NCBI GenBank assembly: GCA_019119895.1
Contig: DWWD01000030.1
Span: forward strand, 1-64,000
DNA: 64,000 bases
Direction: 5' to 3'
Source: Candidatus Anaerostipes avistercoris
GTDB taxonomy: Bacteria > Bacillota > Clostridia > Lachnospirales > Lachnospiraceae
Shown: positions 9,207 to 18,219 of the stretch, one piece after another
Layout: each line of letters opens with the position of its first letter
Numbering within the stretch: position 1 is the first letter of the stretch
The notes under the pieces: model-generated
Told to the model about the DNA's origin: nothing
The model's input: only the letters and a program-made list of their open reading frames with translations
Databases searched by the model: none
Program-made: the position numbers and the translations under genes

Positions 9207-10214
9207 ATGTGTGATAAAAAGGCAGTTCCGGGAACCGGAGGAGAACATTATATCCCATATGAAGAACGCACAGGAAACGAATCCATTGTATATTTTACGA
9301 GAGATTTATCTGCTGAGGGATTAAAGAAAATTTATAAAAGAGTCAGTGCGGATCTCTCTGGCAAAGTAGGAATCAAACTTCATACGGGAGAGAAAAACGG
9401 ACCGAACATCATTCCGAGAGAATGGGTGAAAGAACTGGTTCAGGAAGAACTTCCGGATGCTTCTATTATTGAAACGAACACATATTATGAGGGAGACCGT
9501 TATACAACGGAACAGCACAGAGAAACCCTGAAAGTTAACGGATGGGATTTCTGCCCGGTAGATATCATGGATGAAGAAGGCACGGCAATGCTTCCGGTAG
9601 AAGGTGGAAAATGGTTTTCTGAAATGTCTGTTGGAAAGAATCTGCTCAATTACGATTCTATGCTTGCGCTGACCCATTTCAAAGGTCATACACAGGGAGG
9701 TTTCGGCGGATCCAACAAAAATATCGGAATCGGATGTGCCGACGGAAGAATCGGAAAGAAAATAATCCACACGACACCGGGATCCGATGATATGTGGGAT
9801 ATCAAGACAGAAGAATTCATGGAGAGAATGACAGAATCCACGAAAGCATCCATTGATCATTTCGGAAAACAGGTAACCTATATCAATGTGATGCGCAACA
9901 TGTCTGTATCCTGCGACTGTGAAGGATGCGCTGCCATGCCGGTGGTAACGCCGAACATCGGAATCACGGCATCCACAGATATCCTTGCGGTAGACCAGGC
10001 GTCTGTCGATCTTGTATACGCACTGAAAGATGAGGATCACAAAGATCTGGTAGAGCGTATGGAAACCCGTCACGGTCTTCGCCAGCTGACTTATATGAAA
10101 GAGCTGAAGATGGGAAATGACAAATATATCCTGATTGATATTGATAACAATGATGCCCGCATCAGCCTGGAAGACGCGGTAAAAGACGTAAAACCATTTG
10201 TGGATGAAAAATAA
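9207..10214 (+). CDS. DUF362 domain protein
   Basis: This 335-residue cytosolic protein matches the DUF362 family: VGIKLHTGEKNGPN near the N terminus, GSNKNIGIG in the middle, and CDCEGCAAMPVVTPN with ASTDILAVDQASVDLV near residue 240, where the Cys trio may bind a cluster or metal. Members are sometimes fused to ferredoxin domains; this one is not. Biochemical function is unknown. I chose ATG 9207 (MCDKKAV) because GGAGG at 9194-9198 is 8 bases upstream; ATG 9201 is too close. It is a single-gene unit with its own terminator. Confidence 0.85.
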   Translation: MCDKKAVPGTGGEHYIPYEERTGNESIVYFTRDLSAEGLKKIYKRVSADLSGKVGIKLHTGEKNGPNIIPREWVKELVQEELPDASIIETNTYYEGDRYTTEQHRETLKVNGWDFCPVDIMDEEGTAMLPVEGGKWFSEMSVGKNLLNYDSMLALTHFKGHTQGGFGGSNKNIGIGCADGRIGKKIIHTTPGSDDMWDIKTEEFMERMTESTKASIDHFGKQVTYINVMRNMSVSCDCEGCAAMPVVTPNIGITASTDILAVDQASVDLVYALKDEDHKDLVERMETRHGLRQLTYMKELKMGNDKYILIDIDNNDARISLEDAVKDVKPFVDEK

Positions 10215-10240
10215 AAAATTTCATCAGAGAAGGAAGAGAA

Positions 10241-10274
10241 GAGTATCAGACCTGAGTGTCTGATGCTCTTTTTT
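10241..10274 (+). terminator. terminator after DUF362 gene
   Basis: GAGTATCAGAC pairs with GTCTGATGCTC, followed by TTTTTT. The next 190 bases are AT-rich and hold no gene. Confidence 0.85.
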
Positions 10275-10464
10275 GGACACTTTGTCAGGTAAGAAGATAA
10301 ATTTTTAGAATTTGGGAGTAAAAAGTTTTGACTATTAACGATTGTTTATAACTCTTTTAAATCATTGTTTCTTCTTATTATAAATGGACAGGAGTAAAAT
10401 TATCTTAGAGTGAACACCGTGTGGAAACAGCGTTCTTAAGAAGGAAAGGCAGGAGGAAGAAGAA

Positions 10465-10974
10465 ATGAAGAAAATAGTTGTAATTTATTATTCATGGTCC
10501 AATGGCAATACAAAACGGATCGCAGAGCAGCTGAGCCGGGAGACAGGGGCAGATCTGGTCAGGATTGATACCGTAAAACCATATGAAGGAAGTCATGATG
10601 ATGTGGTGGCTCAGGGACATAGAGAAGTAAATGAAGGATATAAGCCGCAGATAAAACCTGTGGATGTGGATTTGTCACAATACGATATCATTGCGGTAGG
10701 AACGCCGACCTGGTGGTATACCATGGCACCGGCAGTCCATACTTTCCTGGATCAGACGGATTTCACAGGGAAAACGGTGATTCCATTTATGACCAACGGC
10801 GGCTGGCCGGGACATGTGATCAAAGATATGAAAAAAGCCTGCAAAGGAGCCTCTTTTGCGTGTGAAATGGAAATTAAATTTGATTCCTCAGGAGGAGATC
10901 ATCTGGAAACTCCGGAAAAAGACATCGACGCATGGGTCGAGCAGGTAAGAAAAGAAGTGAATCAAAATGCGTAA
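10465..10974 (+). CDS. flavodoxin
   Basis: This 169-residue protein has the long-chain flavodoxin pattern: YYSWSNGNTKRIAEQL (FMN phosphate loop, residues 8-23), YDIIAVGTPTWWYTMAPAV (isoalloxazine loops) and FMTNGGWPGHV. It is a soluble FMN electron carrier, likely a substitute for ferredoxin or a quinone-reducing relative. AGGAGGAAG precedes the ATG. Its stop overlaps the ATG of the damaged MATE gene by 8 bases, so the two formed an operon. Confidence 0.87.
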   Translation: MKKIVVIYYSWSNGNTKRIAEQLSRETGADLVRIDTVKPYEGSHDDVVAQGHREVNEGYKPQIKPVDVDLSQYDIIAVGTPTWWYTMAPAVHTFLDQTDFTGKTVIPFMTNGGWPGHVIKDMKKACKGASFACEMEIKFDSSGGDHLETPEKDIDAWVEQVRKEVNQNA

Positions 10975-11896
10975 AAGCGATAAACAACAGAAAGAAATGG
11001 AAGAAGATTCTGCAGCCAGGGAAGAGGAGATTTTTGCCAATGCGCCTGTTGGAAAGGCTCTCGCGTCTATGATCGTACCAACCATTGTCAGTCAGGTTAT
11101 CATTGTGATTTATAATCTGGCAGATACGTGGTTTGTAGGGCTGACAGAAAATGCAAATGCCGTGGCGGCAGTTTCTCTGTGCCTTCCGGTGTATACGATA
11201 CTTTCAGCCATCAGCAATCTGTTTGGAATCGGAGGCGCAGGATCGCTGCTTTACGATATTGTCAAAGGAGGAATTCCGGGATTCTGTATGGTTGCGCTGG
11301 CGATGTTTTCCAACTGTTTCCTGAATTCTATAATATCCACTTTGGGAAGCGAGGCAGTCGCAGGAATCGGAATTGTCCGCAAGATCGACCAGCTTGCCTA
11401 TGCAGTGAACCAGGGAGTGACGCAGGGAATGCTTCCTCTGGTGGCATACTGCTATTCTTCCGGAAGAAGATCCAGAATGTGGAAGGCAGTAGGAATATCA
11501 GCAGTATTTTCAGAAGGATTTTCGTTGATCTGCATGGCAGTTTCACTGATTTTTTCCAATGAGTTAATTACAATCTTTATCCGGGATCCGAAAACAATTT
11601 ATTTCGGAGCAGAATTTCTGCGGATTTTATGTCTGGCGGTGCCGCTTTATACTCTCACTTTCGTGATCACTGCAGTATTTCAGGCGGTGGGACGAGGTGT
11701 GGAACCGTTTGTTTTGTCCGTTCTTCACAAAGGCTCACTGGATATTGTGCTTTTATTCATTTTGCGCCTGCTGGCAGGCGTGGAAAGAATTTTGTGGGCA
11801 GCGCCGACTGCCGAAATGATCGCACTGATCACGGGAATCATCATGCTTGCGGCATTCTGGAAGAAGTTAAATATGAAGTATGCGCAGGTGCGTTGA
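10967..11896 (+). pseudogene. MATE-family efflux transporter with a large in-frame internal deletion
   Basis: Residues 1-92 are a normal MATE N terminus (ALASMIVPTIVSQVIIVIYN, then LFGIGGAGS). The sequence then passes to LLYDIVKGGIPGFCMVALAM and continues through the C-terminal bundle (SEAVAGIGIVRKIDQLAYAV, FQAVGRGVEPF). The family is about 450 residues; this frame has 309, so roughly 140 residues, four or five helices, are missing at a junction near 11245. The frame is kept but the 6+6 helix architecture is destroyed, so transport is unlikely. Confidence 0.78.
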
Positions 11897-11922
11897 CGGT
11901 GTCTCTGCGGCTGTGATAGACT
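11893..11922 (+). promoter_or_regulatory. promoter of the two-component operon
   Basis: TTGACG (11893-11898), 18-base spacer, TAGACT (11917-11922), overlapping the 3' end of the MATE remnant and 93 bases ahead of the response-regulator ATG. Confidence 0.45.
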
Positions 11923-12014
11923 GAAAATACAAGGGTTTTCCTTATGACAGGATGAGGAAGATCTTTGTATTTTTTGTTATTGGAATAGATTTTACTGAAT
12001 GTAAGAGGAATGTT

Positions 12015-12689
12015 ATGACAGAAATATATTATGTAGAAGATGATGAAGATATTGCAGGGATTGTAAAAGAATATCTTGAATCACGAACTTTCAAAGTGAC
12101 GCTTTACAGGGCTGCAGAGGAAGTAAAAGAATCACTGGGAAAACAGCGTCCGGATCTTATTTTGCTGGACTGGAATCTCCCGGATGAAGAAGGCAGCCGG
12201 CTTTGCCGGTGGATCCGCTCCAGATGGCAGGAGCTGCCGCTGATGTTTCTAACGGTCAGGAATGAAACAAAGGATATTGTAAAAGGGTTTCAGAATGGCG
12301 CAGATGACTATGTGGAAAAGCCATTTGAATTGGAAGTTCTGTATTCGCGCATCTGTGCCCTGCTTCGGAGAGCAGGGAATGTTCCCGGGCAGACGGTGAT
12401 ATCCTGCGGGAATCTGACCATTGATAAAGAAAAAATGATGGTATTCTGCGGCGGACAGGAGGTTTCCGTGAGCCGGTCAGAATATCAGATGCTTCTTATT
12501 TTGATGGAACATAAGGGAATGACAGTGACAAGGCAGAGACTGCTGGAAAAAATATGGGATGAAAATGGAAATTTTGTGAATGACAATACACTGACTGTCG
12601 CCATGAAACGTCTGCGTCAGAAGCTGAACCAGCCGGCATGTATCAAAACCATAAGGAGTTTTGGGTATCGTATGGAGGATGAAATATGA
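12015..12689 (+). CDS. OmpR/PhoB-family response regulator
   Basis: 224 residues: a receiver domain (1-115) with acidic pocket VEDDED, phospho-acceptor Asp in LILLDWNLPDEEG and Lys in YVEKPFEL, then a winged-helix effector domain ending FGYRMEDEI. ATG 12015 follows AAGAGGAA; an in-frame ATG at 11952 lacks a site. Its stop overlaps the kinase start (ATGA). With the kinase and the ABC genes downstream it forms a classic Firmicute detoxification module against peptide antibiotics, in which the regulator activates the transporter. Confidence 0.9.
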   Translation: MTEIYYVEDDEDIAGIVKEYLESRTFKVTLYRAAEEVKESLGKQRPDLILLDWNLPDEEGSRLCRWIRSRWQELPLMFLTVRNETKDIVKGFQNGADDYVEKPFELEVLYSRICALLRRAGNVPGQTVISCGNLTIDKEKMMVFCGGQEVSVSRSEYQMLLILMEHKGMTVTRQRLLEKIWDENGNFVNDNTLTVAMKRLRQKLNQPACIKTIRSFGYRMEDEI

Positions 12690-13858
12690 CAGAACGGAAA
12701 ATTAAGATTCTAATGGGGCTTGCCGCTTTTCTTATTGTCTGTTCTGTCTCTGCTTTTGCAATGTATCAGTATCAGGCGAGAGAACAGTACAGACTGCTGG
12801 ACGCTTTTTGTGAAAGACTGCAGGAAGAACGGCCAGATGTGGAACAGACTATGCTGGAAATTATCAAAGAGAAAGATGTTCTGAGAGAATCCGAAACTTC
12901 GGGATATCTGGAAACTTTTGGATATACTCCGTCGGATCTGGGATGGAATCGGGGAATTTTCCTGAAAAGTGCGGGCGCAGGGCTTCTGACAGGAGGAATT
13001 CTGCTTTTCTGCGGATTCATATACTGGAGAAGGAATATATTTCAGAGAATCCGCATCCTGACAGATGATCTTGAAAAAATGAATCAGGGAGATTCTGTTC
13101 TGCTTCGAAAAGAGGCAGAGGGAGAGTTTTCAAAACTGCAGGATGAGATTTATAAAACTGTTACGTCACTGCAGCAGACGCGGGATTATGCGGTCAGAGC
13201 GAAAAATCAGTTTGCGGATCATCTTTCCAATATTGCCCATCAGCTGAAAACGCCGGTAACATCCATTTCTTTGTCTCTTCAGATGCTGCAGAAGACGAAT
13301 TCTTCTAAATATATTCTTCAAATAAAAAGACAGCTGAACCGATTAAAATATCTGGAAGAAGCACTGCTTCTTCTCGCCCGTATTGATGCAGGGACGCTTG
13401 TTCTGAAAAAAGGGAAAACCGATGTTTTTACCCTGCTGATGCTGGCGGCGGATAATTTACAGGAATTGTCCGTACAATATGGCGTTTCTATCGATGTTTT
13501 AAAGACAGAAGAGGCAGATATTTCGGCAGATCCGGAGTGGACCATGGAGGCAGTGATAAATCTGATGAAAGACTGTATGGAACACAGTCCCGAAGGAGGC
13601 AGAGTTTACTGTACTTATGAAAAAAATCCATTGTATATACAGATAAATATATGGGATGAAGGACCGGGTTTTCCGGAAGAAGATATCCCTTATTTATTTG
13701 ACCGGTTTTTCAGGGGCAAAAATGCGAAAAAAGACAGCATAGGAATCGGACTTTCGATTGCAAGGGAAATAATAGAGATGCAGGACGGAGTTGTAAGGGC
13801 GTACAATCGTCCACAGGGAGGTGCCTGTTTTGAGATCAGGATGTATCAGAGGGAATAG
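12686..13858 (+). CDS. sensor histidine kinase
   Basis: 390 residues with a membrane helix at about 8-26, a short external loop of 65-70 residues and a second helix at about 97-116. A HAMP-like linker is followed by the H-box (FADHLSNIAHQLKTPVTS) and a HATPase domain (DEGPGFPEEDIPYLFDRFF, GIGLSIAREII). The external loop is longer than in intramembrane BceS kinases, so it may sense ligand itself. Coupled to the response regulator by a 4-base overlap. Confidence 0.9.
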   Translation: MTERKIKILMGLAAFLIVCSVSAFAMYQYQAREQYRLLDAFCERLQEERPDVEQTMLEIIKEKDVLRESETSGYLETFGYTPSDLGWNRGIFLKSAGAGLLTGGILLFCGFIYWRRNIFQRIRILTDDLEKMNQGDSVLLRKEAEGEFSKLQDEIYKTVTSLQQTRDYAVRAKNQFADHLSNIAHQLKTPVTSISLSLQMLQKTNSSKYILQIKRQLNRLKYLEEALLLLARIDAGTLVLKKGKTDVFTLLMLAADNLQELSVQYGVSIDVLKTEEADISADPEWTMEAVINLMKDCMEHSPEGGRVYCTYEKNPLYIQINIWDEGPGFPEEDIPYLFDRFFRGKNAKKDSIGIGLSIAREIIEMQDGVVRAYNRPQGGACFEIRMYQRE

Positions 13859-13866
13859 CCTCTGAT

Positions 13867-13900
13867 ATGTCACCGGAATGTCATTTTTCTTTGTTATGAT
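13867..13900 (+). promoter_or_regulatory. direct-repeat operator and -10 box ahead of the ABC operon
   Basis: ATGTCA occurs at 13867-13872 and again at 13878-13883, an 11-base period typical of OmpR-family binding. TATGAT (13895-13900) follows and no good -35 box is present, so activation by the adjacent response regulator is likely. Confidence 0.5.
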
Positions 13901-13930
13901 AAGAAAAACTAAGGTTGAAGGAGGAAGAAA

Positions 13931-14611
13931 ATGGAGATTCTCAGGTGTGAAGGCGTAACAAAAGAATTTGGAAAGGGAGAAAATCAGGTAACTGCCCTGA
14001 GCGGAGTGAATCTGTCAGTGGAACAGGGAGAATTTGCGGCAGTGGTTGGCAGATCAGGATCAGGAAAATCCACGCTTCTGCATATCCTTGGGAGTGTGGA
14101 CAGACCGACAGAAGGATCTGTCATAGTGGATGGAGTGGATCTGGGAACATTAAATGCCGCTGAATCGGCAGTCTTCCGGAGAAGAAAGATAGGTCTGGTC
14201 TATCAATTTTATAATCTGATCCCTACATTGACCATTGAAAAAAATATTTTGATGCCCCTGCTTTTGGACAAGCGAAAACCGGAACAGGAATATTATGAAC
14301 AAATCATAAGGACGCTGGGGCTGGAGGAAAAGCGAAATATGCTCCCATATCAGCTGTCCGGAGGGCAGCAGCAGAGAGCTGCCATTGCAAGAGCTCTGAT
14401 TTACCGTCCGGCTATTTTGCTGGCCGATGAGCCTACCGGGAATCTGGATCGAAAAAATTCCAGAGAAATCATGGATTTGATAAAAGTATTTCACAGGAAT
14501 CTGAAGCAGACAATCCTGCTGATTACTCATGATGAAACATTTGCTTTGGAAGCGGACCGCATCATTACCATGGAAGATGGACACATCATCGCAGATCAGA
14601 GCAGGAGGTAG
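13931..14611 (+). CDS. ABC transporter ATPase (LolD/MacB/BceA-type)
   Basis: 226 residues with Walker A GRSGSGKST, Q-loop YQFYNLIPTL, signature LSGGQQQRAAIARAL, Walker B LLADEPTGNLD and the H-loop ITHDE. This compact MacB-like subgroup pairs with FtsX-fold permeases to move or detach peptides and lipids at the membrane rather than import solutes. GAAGGAGGAAG precedes the ATG. The permease starts 3 bases after its stop. Confidence 0.92.
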   Translation: MEILRCEGVTKEFGKGENQVTALSGVNLSVEQGEFAAVVGRSGSGKSTLLHILGSVDRPTEGSVIVDGVDLGTLNAAESAVFRRRKIGLVYQFYNLIPTLTIEKNILMPLLLDKRKPEQEYYEQIIRTLGLEEKRNMLPYQLSGGQQQRAAIARALIYRPAILLADEPTGNLDRKNSREIMDLIKVFHRNLKQTILLITHDETFALEADRIITMEDGHIIADQSRR

Positions 14612-14614
14612 GAT

Positions 14615-16804
14615 ATGTGGAAGAATTATTCAGAAGGTTATCTGAAACATAACCGAAAAACCTGTATTTCTATTATGACGGCAGCATTCGGTGCCATGAT
14701 GTTTTTGTCACTGATCTGTACTATAGCTTTTAATTTATGGAAATACGAGATTGAGCGGATTGAACTGGAAGAGGGAGGCTGGCAGGGACGGATTATTTCT
14801 GAACTCAGTGAAAATGATATAGAGAAAATTCAGCAGTTTAAGGATGTAGAGCGGGCAGAGATAAATAAAGATTTATCGGATGAGAAGACAGTGATAGATA
14901 TTTATTTCAAAAATATGCGGACAATATACAGCGATATGCCCGAAATTGCCGGGTATCTTGGGGTGGAAGAAGAGGAAATCCAATACCATGCACGGCTGCT
15001 GTCCTGTTATTTTATTACAGATCCGCAGGATAAAGAACCGCCTTTGCTTCTGCCGTTTTTTGCAGTCATTCTGTTTTTCATTTGTCTGTCGCTGATTCTT
15101 ATTATCAGGAATTCCTTTGAAATCTCAATGAGATCAAGAATCCGTCAGTTTGGAATTCTCTCAGGCATTGGCGCCACACCCAGACAGATCCGGATCTGTC
15201 TCCTTCAGGAAGCGGCAGTGCTGAGCATTCTGCCGATTCTTCTGGGAACGGCGGCGGGAATCGGAGGCAGTTTTGGCATCATAAAAGCAGTCAATCATTT
15301 TGCTGAAAATGTGGCCGGGAGACATCCGGCTGTATTTCAATATCATCCCCTGATATTACTGATTTCCCTTTTCCTTGCCGCAGTCACCGTATTTTTGTCC
15401 GCATGGATTCCTGCGGGGAAATTAAGCCGGATGACGCCGATGGAAGCTGTGAGAAACGCGGAGGGACTCCATTTGAAAAAAAGAAAGCGTTCTATGATCC
15501 TGTCCGGAATTTTTGGAATCAGAGGAGAATTGGCCGGAAATGCACTGAAGGCGCAGAACAGGGCTTACAGGATTTCCAATGTGTCTCTGGTTTTGTCATT
15601 TTTAAGTTTCACTTTGATGATGTGCTTTTTTACTCTGTCTGATATCAGTACACGTTATACGTATTTTGAGAGATATCAGGATACATGGGATGTTATGGCA
15701 GAAATCAAAGATACAGAGCTTGCTGATTTTGACCGGATGCAGGAAATCAGGGAGCTTCCGGGAATCCGGGACAGTATTTTATATCAGAAAGCGGAAATGC
15801 GCATTTCTCTGCCCCGGGACTGGCAGAGCCGTCAGCTGCTGGCGCTGGGCGGGCTGGAAGCTCTGACAGGAAATGAGGCTGAGAAAGACAGGCAGGGAAA
15901 TGACACCGTGACATCGCCGGTCATTATTATGGATGATGAGAGTTTTCTGAAATACTGCAGACAGATCGGAGCATCTCCGGAACTGGACGGCGTTGTTGTC
16001 CTGAATCGTATCTGGGACAGCAAAAACAGCAATTTCAGGAACAGAAAATACATTCCGTTTGTAAAGGAAAATAAAACGGCAGCGTCTGTTGATGAAGAGG
16101 GCGAAGAATCAAAAGAAATTCCTATCCTGGCGTATACGCAGGATGAGCCGAAGCTGCGGGAAGAATACGCGGATTATGCTCTGGTACAGTTTATGCCCCT
16201 TTCTCTGTGGAAAAACATAGGAGATCATACCGGGGAGACGTCGGCATATGTTCGGATTCTGGGGCGTCAGGGAATTGATCTTAAGGAATGCAGTTCGATA
16301 GAAGCCGGAATAGAAAAAATATTGGACACATCTTACGATTATGAAATAGAAAACCGTATCCAGGAAAGAATATCAAATGAGGAAATGCTTCAGGGAGCAA
16401 AAATGATCATCGGAGGATTCTGCATTCTGATTGCAGTCATCGGAATTGCCAATATATTTTCTGTGACGCTGGGATTTGTACAACAGAGAAAAAGAGAATT
16501 TGCCCAGTATCTGTCAGTTGGAATGACACCAAAGGATATGCGCAGCGTATTTTGTATGGAAGCTTTTGTAACGGCAGGACGTCCGATTCTGATCACGGTT
16601 CCTCTGACTGCGGCAGCGGTCACATTCATGATTGCAGCAAGTCATCTGGATCCTGAGGTATTTGTGCGGGAAGCACCGGTGGTTCCAATGCTGATATTTG
16701 CGGCAGCAATCATAGTTTTTGTGGCTCTGGCATATTATATCGGAGGCAGAAGGGTTTTAAACTGTGATTTGAGTGAAATTTTGAAAGATGATACGCTGAA
16801 TTGA
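14615..16804 (+). CDS. FtsX-domain ABC permease, antimicrobial-peptide type
   Basis: 729 residues. An N-terminal helix (about 16-38) is followed by a small external segment, three helices with a first FtsX core (about 145-285; RSRIRQFGILSGIGATPRQI), and another helix (about 325). A large external domain (about 340-585) precedes a second FtsX core with three helices (about 590-720; QRKREFAQYLSVGMTPKDM). The duplicated core and large loop fit MacB/BceB-like permeases acting on lantibiotics or cell-wall peptide complexes. It ends the operon. The ligand is unknown. Confidence 0.87.
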   Translation: MWKNYSEGYLKHNRKTCISIMTAAFGAMMFLSLICTIAFNLWKYEIERIELEEGGWQGRIISELSENDIEKIQQFKDVERAEINKDLSDEKTVIDIYFKNMRTIYSDMPEIAGYLGVEEEEIQYHARLLSCYFITDPQDKEPPLLLPFFAVILFFICLSLILIIRNSFEISMRSRIRQFGILSGIGATPRQIRICLLQEAAVLSILPILLGTAAGIGGSFGIIKAVNHFAENVAGRHPAVFQYHPLILLISLFLAAVTVFLSAWIPAGKLSRMTPMEAVRNAEGLHLKKRKRSMILSGIFGIRGELAGNALKAQNRAYRISNVSLVLSFLSFTLMMCFFTLSDISTRYTYFERYQDTWDVMAEIKDTELADFDRMQEIRELPGIRDSILYQKAEMRISLPRDWQSRQLLALGGLEALTGNEAEKDRQGNDTVTSPVIIMDDESFLKYCRQIGASPELDGVVVLNRIWDSKNSNFRNRKYIPFVKENKTAASVDEEGEESKEIPILAYTQDEPKLREEYADYALVQFMPLSLWKNIGDHTGETSAYVRILGRQGIDLKECSSIEAGIEKILDTSYDYEIENRIQERISNEEMLQGAKMIIGGFCILIAVIGIANIFSVTLGFVQQRKREFAQYLSVGMTPKDMRSVFCMEAFVTAGRPILITVPLTAAAVTFMIAASHLDPEVFVREAPVVPMLIFAAAIIVFVALAYYIGGRRVLNCDLSEILKDDTLN

Positions 16805-16831
16805 TAAAAGGGAAATTTTCCATTCCTTCTC

Positions 16832-16860
16832 TTTACATTGCAGTAAATAGATAATATAAT
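16832..16860 (+). promoter_or_regulatory. consensus sigma-A promoter for the XRE-cupin gene
   Basis: TTTACA (16832-16837), 17-base spacer, TATAAT (16855-16860), 47 bases before the start codon. Confidence 0.75.
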
Positions 16861-16907
16861 GGACAAAAAAGTGTAATATATTATCAAAAAAGAGGAGGGA
16901 AGACATA

Positions 16908-17459
16908 TTGGATACAATGAATCAGATTGTAGCCGGAAATATCAGGCGGCTCAGGAAAGAAAAGAAGCTGACCATGGAAGAACTGGCAAAATTAAGCGGA
17001 GTCAGCAAAAGCATGCTGGCGCAGATTGAGCGGGGAGATGGAAATCCTACGATTTCAACGCTGTGGAAAATATCCAACGGAATGAAAGTGCCGTTTGACG
17101 CGCTGACCGTGCGTCCGGAAGTTACCTATGAGATTGTAAAAAAGGAGGAAATACAGCCGATTCTGGAAGATGATGGAAGAGTCAGAAACTATTCCATTTT
17201 TCCGGATGATGAGAACCGCAGATTTGCCGTCTATTATCTGGAACTGGACCCGGACAGTTACTCGAAGTCGGAGCCTCATCTTCGAGGAACAACGGAGTTT
17301 ATCACGGTGTTTTCAGGAACAATTGAAATAGAAGCCGATGGAAAACAGTTTCAGGTGTCAGAAGGAGAAAATATTCGGTTCAAAGGGGATACAGAACATT
17401 CCTATCGGAATTCAGGAGAAGAAACTGCGGTGCTTCACATGATTTTGTATAATCCGTAA
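16908..17459 (+). CDS. XRE-family regulator with cupin domain
   Basis: 183 residues: an HTH_3 domain (residues 8-65, LTMEELAKLSGVSKSMLAQI) and a C-terminal cupin_2 barrel (about 105-180, RGTTEFITVFSGTIEIEADG, GDTEHSYRN). The TTG at 16908 has GGAGGG 8 bases upstream; the ATG three codons later is the alternative. XRE-cupin regulators commonly sit ahead of azlC/azlD branched-chain amino acid exporters, and here the surviving first codons of an azlC lie directly downstream. The ligand is probably a small metabolite bound by the cupin. Confidence 0.9.
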   Translation: MDTMNQIVAGNIRRLRKEKKLTMEELAKLSGVSKSMLAQIERGDGNPTISTLWKISNGMKVPFDALTVRPEVTYEIVKKEEIQPILEDDGRVRNYSIFPDDENRRFAVYYLELDPDSYSKSEPHLRGTTEFITVFSGTIEIEADGKQFQVSEGENIRFKGDTEHSYRNSGEETAVLHMILYNP

Positions 17460-17479
17460 GAAGGGAATGGAGAAAAAGA

Positions 17480-17551
17480 ATGAAAAGAAGATCTCATATG
17501 CTGAAAAAAGCGTTTGCCGCGGCATTCCCTTATACGATTCCGATGGAATGA
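17480..17551 (+). pseudogene. azlC remnant (first ~22 codons)
   Basis: ATG 17480 opens a frame reading MLKKAFAAAFPYTIP from residue 7, the typical AzlC branched-chain amino acid exporter N terminus. It breaks off after Pro-21 and stops at TGA 17549-17551, where maltose O-acetyltransferase sequence begins in another frame. The rest of azlC, any azlD and the start of the acetyltransferase gene were removed by one deletion. Confidence 0.6.
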
Positions 17552-18074
17552 AGAAGTCAATGCCCGGAAACTCCATGCGGTGAAAGGGTGTGCAAAGTTA
17601 AATCAGGCAGATCAGACGGACAGCGGGGCGGTAGAAGCTGCTATCAGGGAATTGTTCGGATCTGCGGGAAAAGACCCGTCAATTCTCCCGGGATTTGCCT
17701 GTGATAACGGAAAGAATATCCATGTGGGAGAAGATTTTCTGGTAAATTATAATGTAACCATACTGGACATCGCACCGGTTTCCATCGGCGATTACGTGAT
17801 GATCGGACCTAATACGCTGATTACGACAGTCAATCATCCGATTTCACCGAAGAAGAGACGCAGACATCTGGGACAGGCTAAACCGGTTGTGATAGGAAAC
17901 GATGTATGGATCGGCGGAGGATGTACGATCCTGCCGGGAGTGACCATTGGAAATAACGTGGTTGTGGCAGCAGGAGCGGTTGTAACGAAAGACGTTCCGG
18001 ATAACTGCATCGTCGGCGGAGTGCCGGCAAAAATCATCCGTGAAATAGAAGATGACACAGAACAGGAAGAATAG
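17545..18074 (+). pseudogene. maltose/galactoside O-acetyltransferase, 5' truncated
   Basis: The frame reads NEEVNARKLHAVKGCAKLNQ, IRELFGSAGKD, then a full left-handed beta helix with the active-site loop TTVNHPISPKKR, hexapeptide repeats (VWIGGGCTILPGVTIGNNVV) and the GGVPAKIIREI end. About ten N-terminal residues and the start codon are missing. The join to azlC is out of frame, and no ribosome binding site serves the internal TTG at 17514. Intact members acetylate maltose or similar sugars with acetyl-CoA. Residual translation is possible but not supported. Confidence 0.7.
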
Positions 18075-18082
18075 GGGGAATG

Positions 18083-18130
18083 GAAACCATGAAGTTATGT
18101 GGATGACTTCATGGTTTCTTCTTTTTTATT
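18083..18130 (+). terminator. terminator after the acetyltransferase remnant
   Basis: GAAACCATGAAGT (18083-18095) pairs with ACTTCATGGTTTC (18106-18118), followed by TTCTTTTTTATTT. Confidence 0.85.
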
Positions 18131-18163
18131 TCCTGTTTATTCCGAAGAGAAAGACGCCCGGGG

Positions 18164-18192
18164 TTGACATAGTATCAGAAATAGCAGAGAAT
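18164..18192 (+). promoter_or_regulatory. probable promoter for the AEC transporter
   Basis: TTGACA (18164-18169), 17-base spacer, GAGAAT (18187-18192). The -35 is perfect and the -10 weak. Confidence 0.4.
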
Positions 18193-18219
18193 AGAATAAT
18201 AGTAGAGAAGGAGGACATC

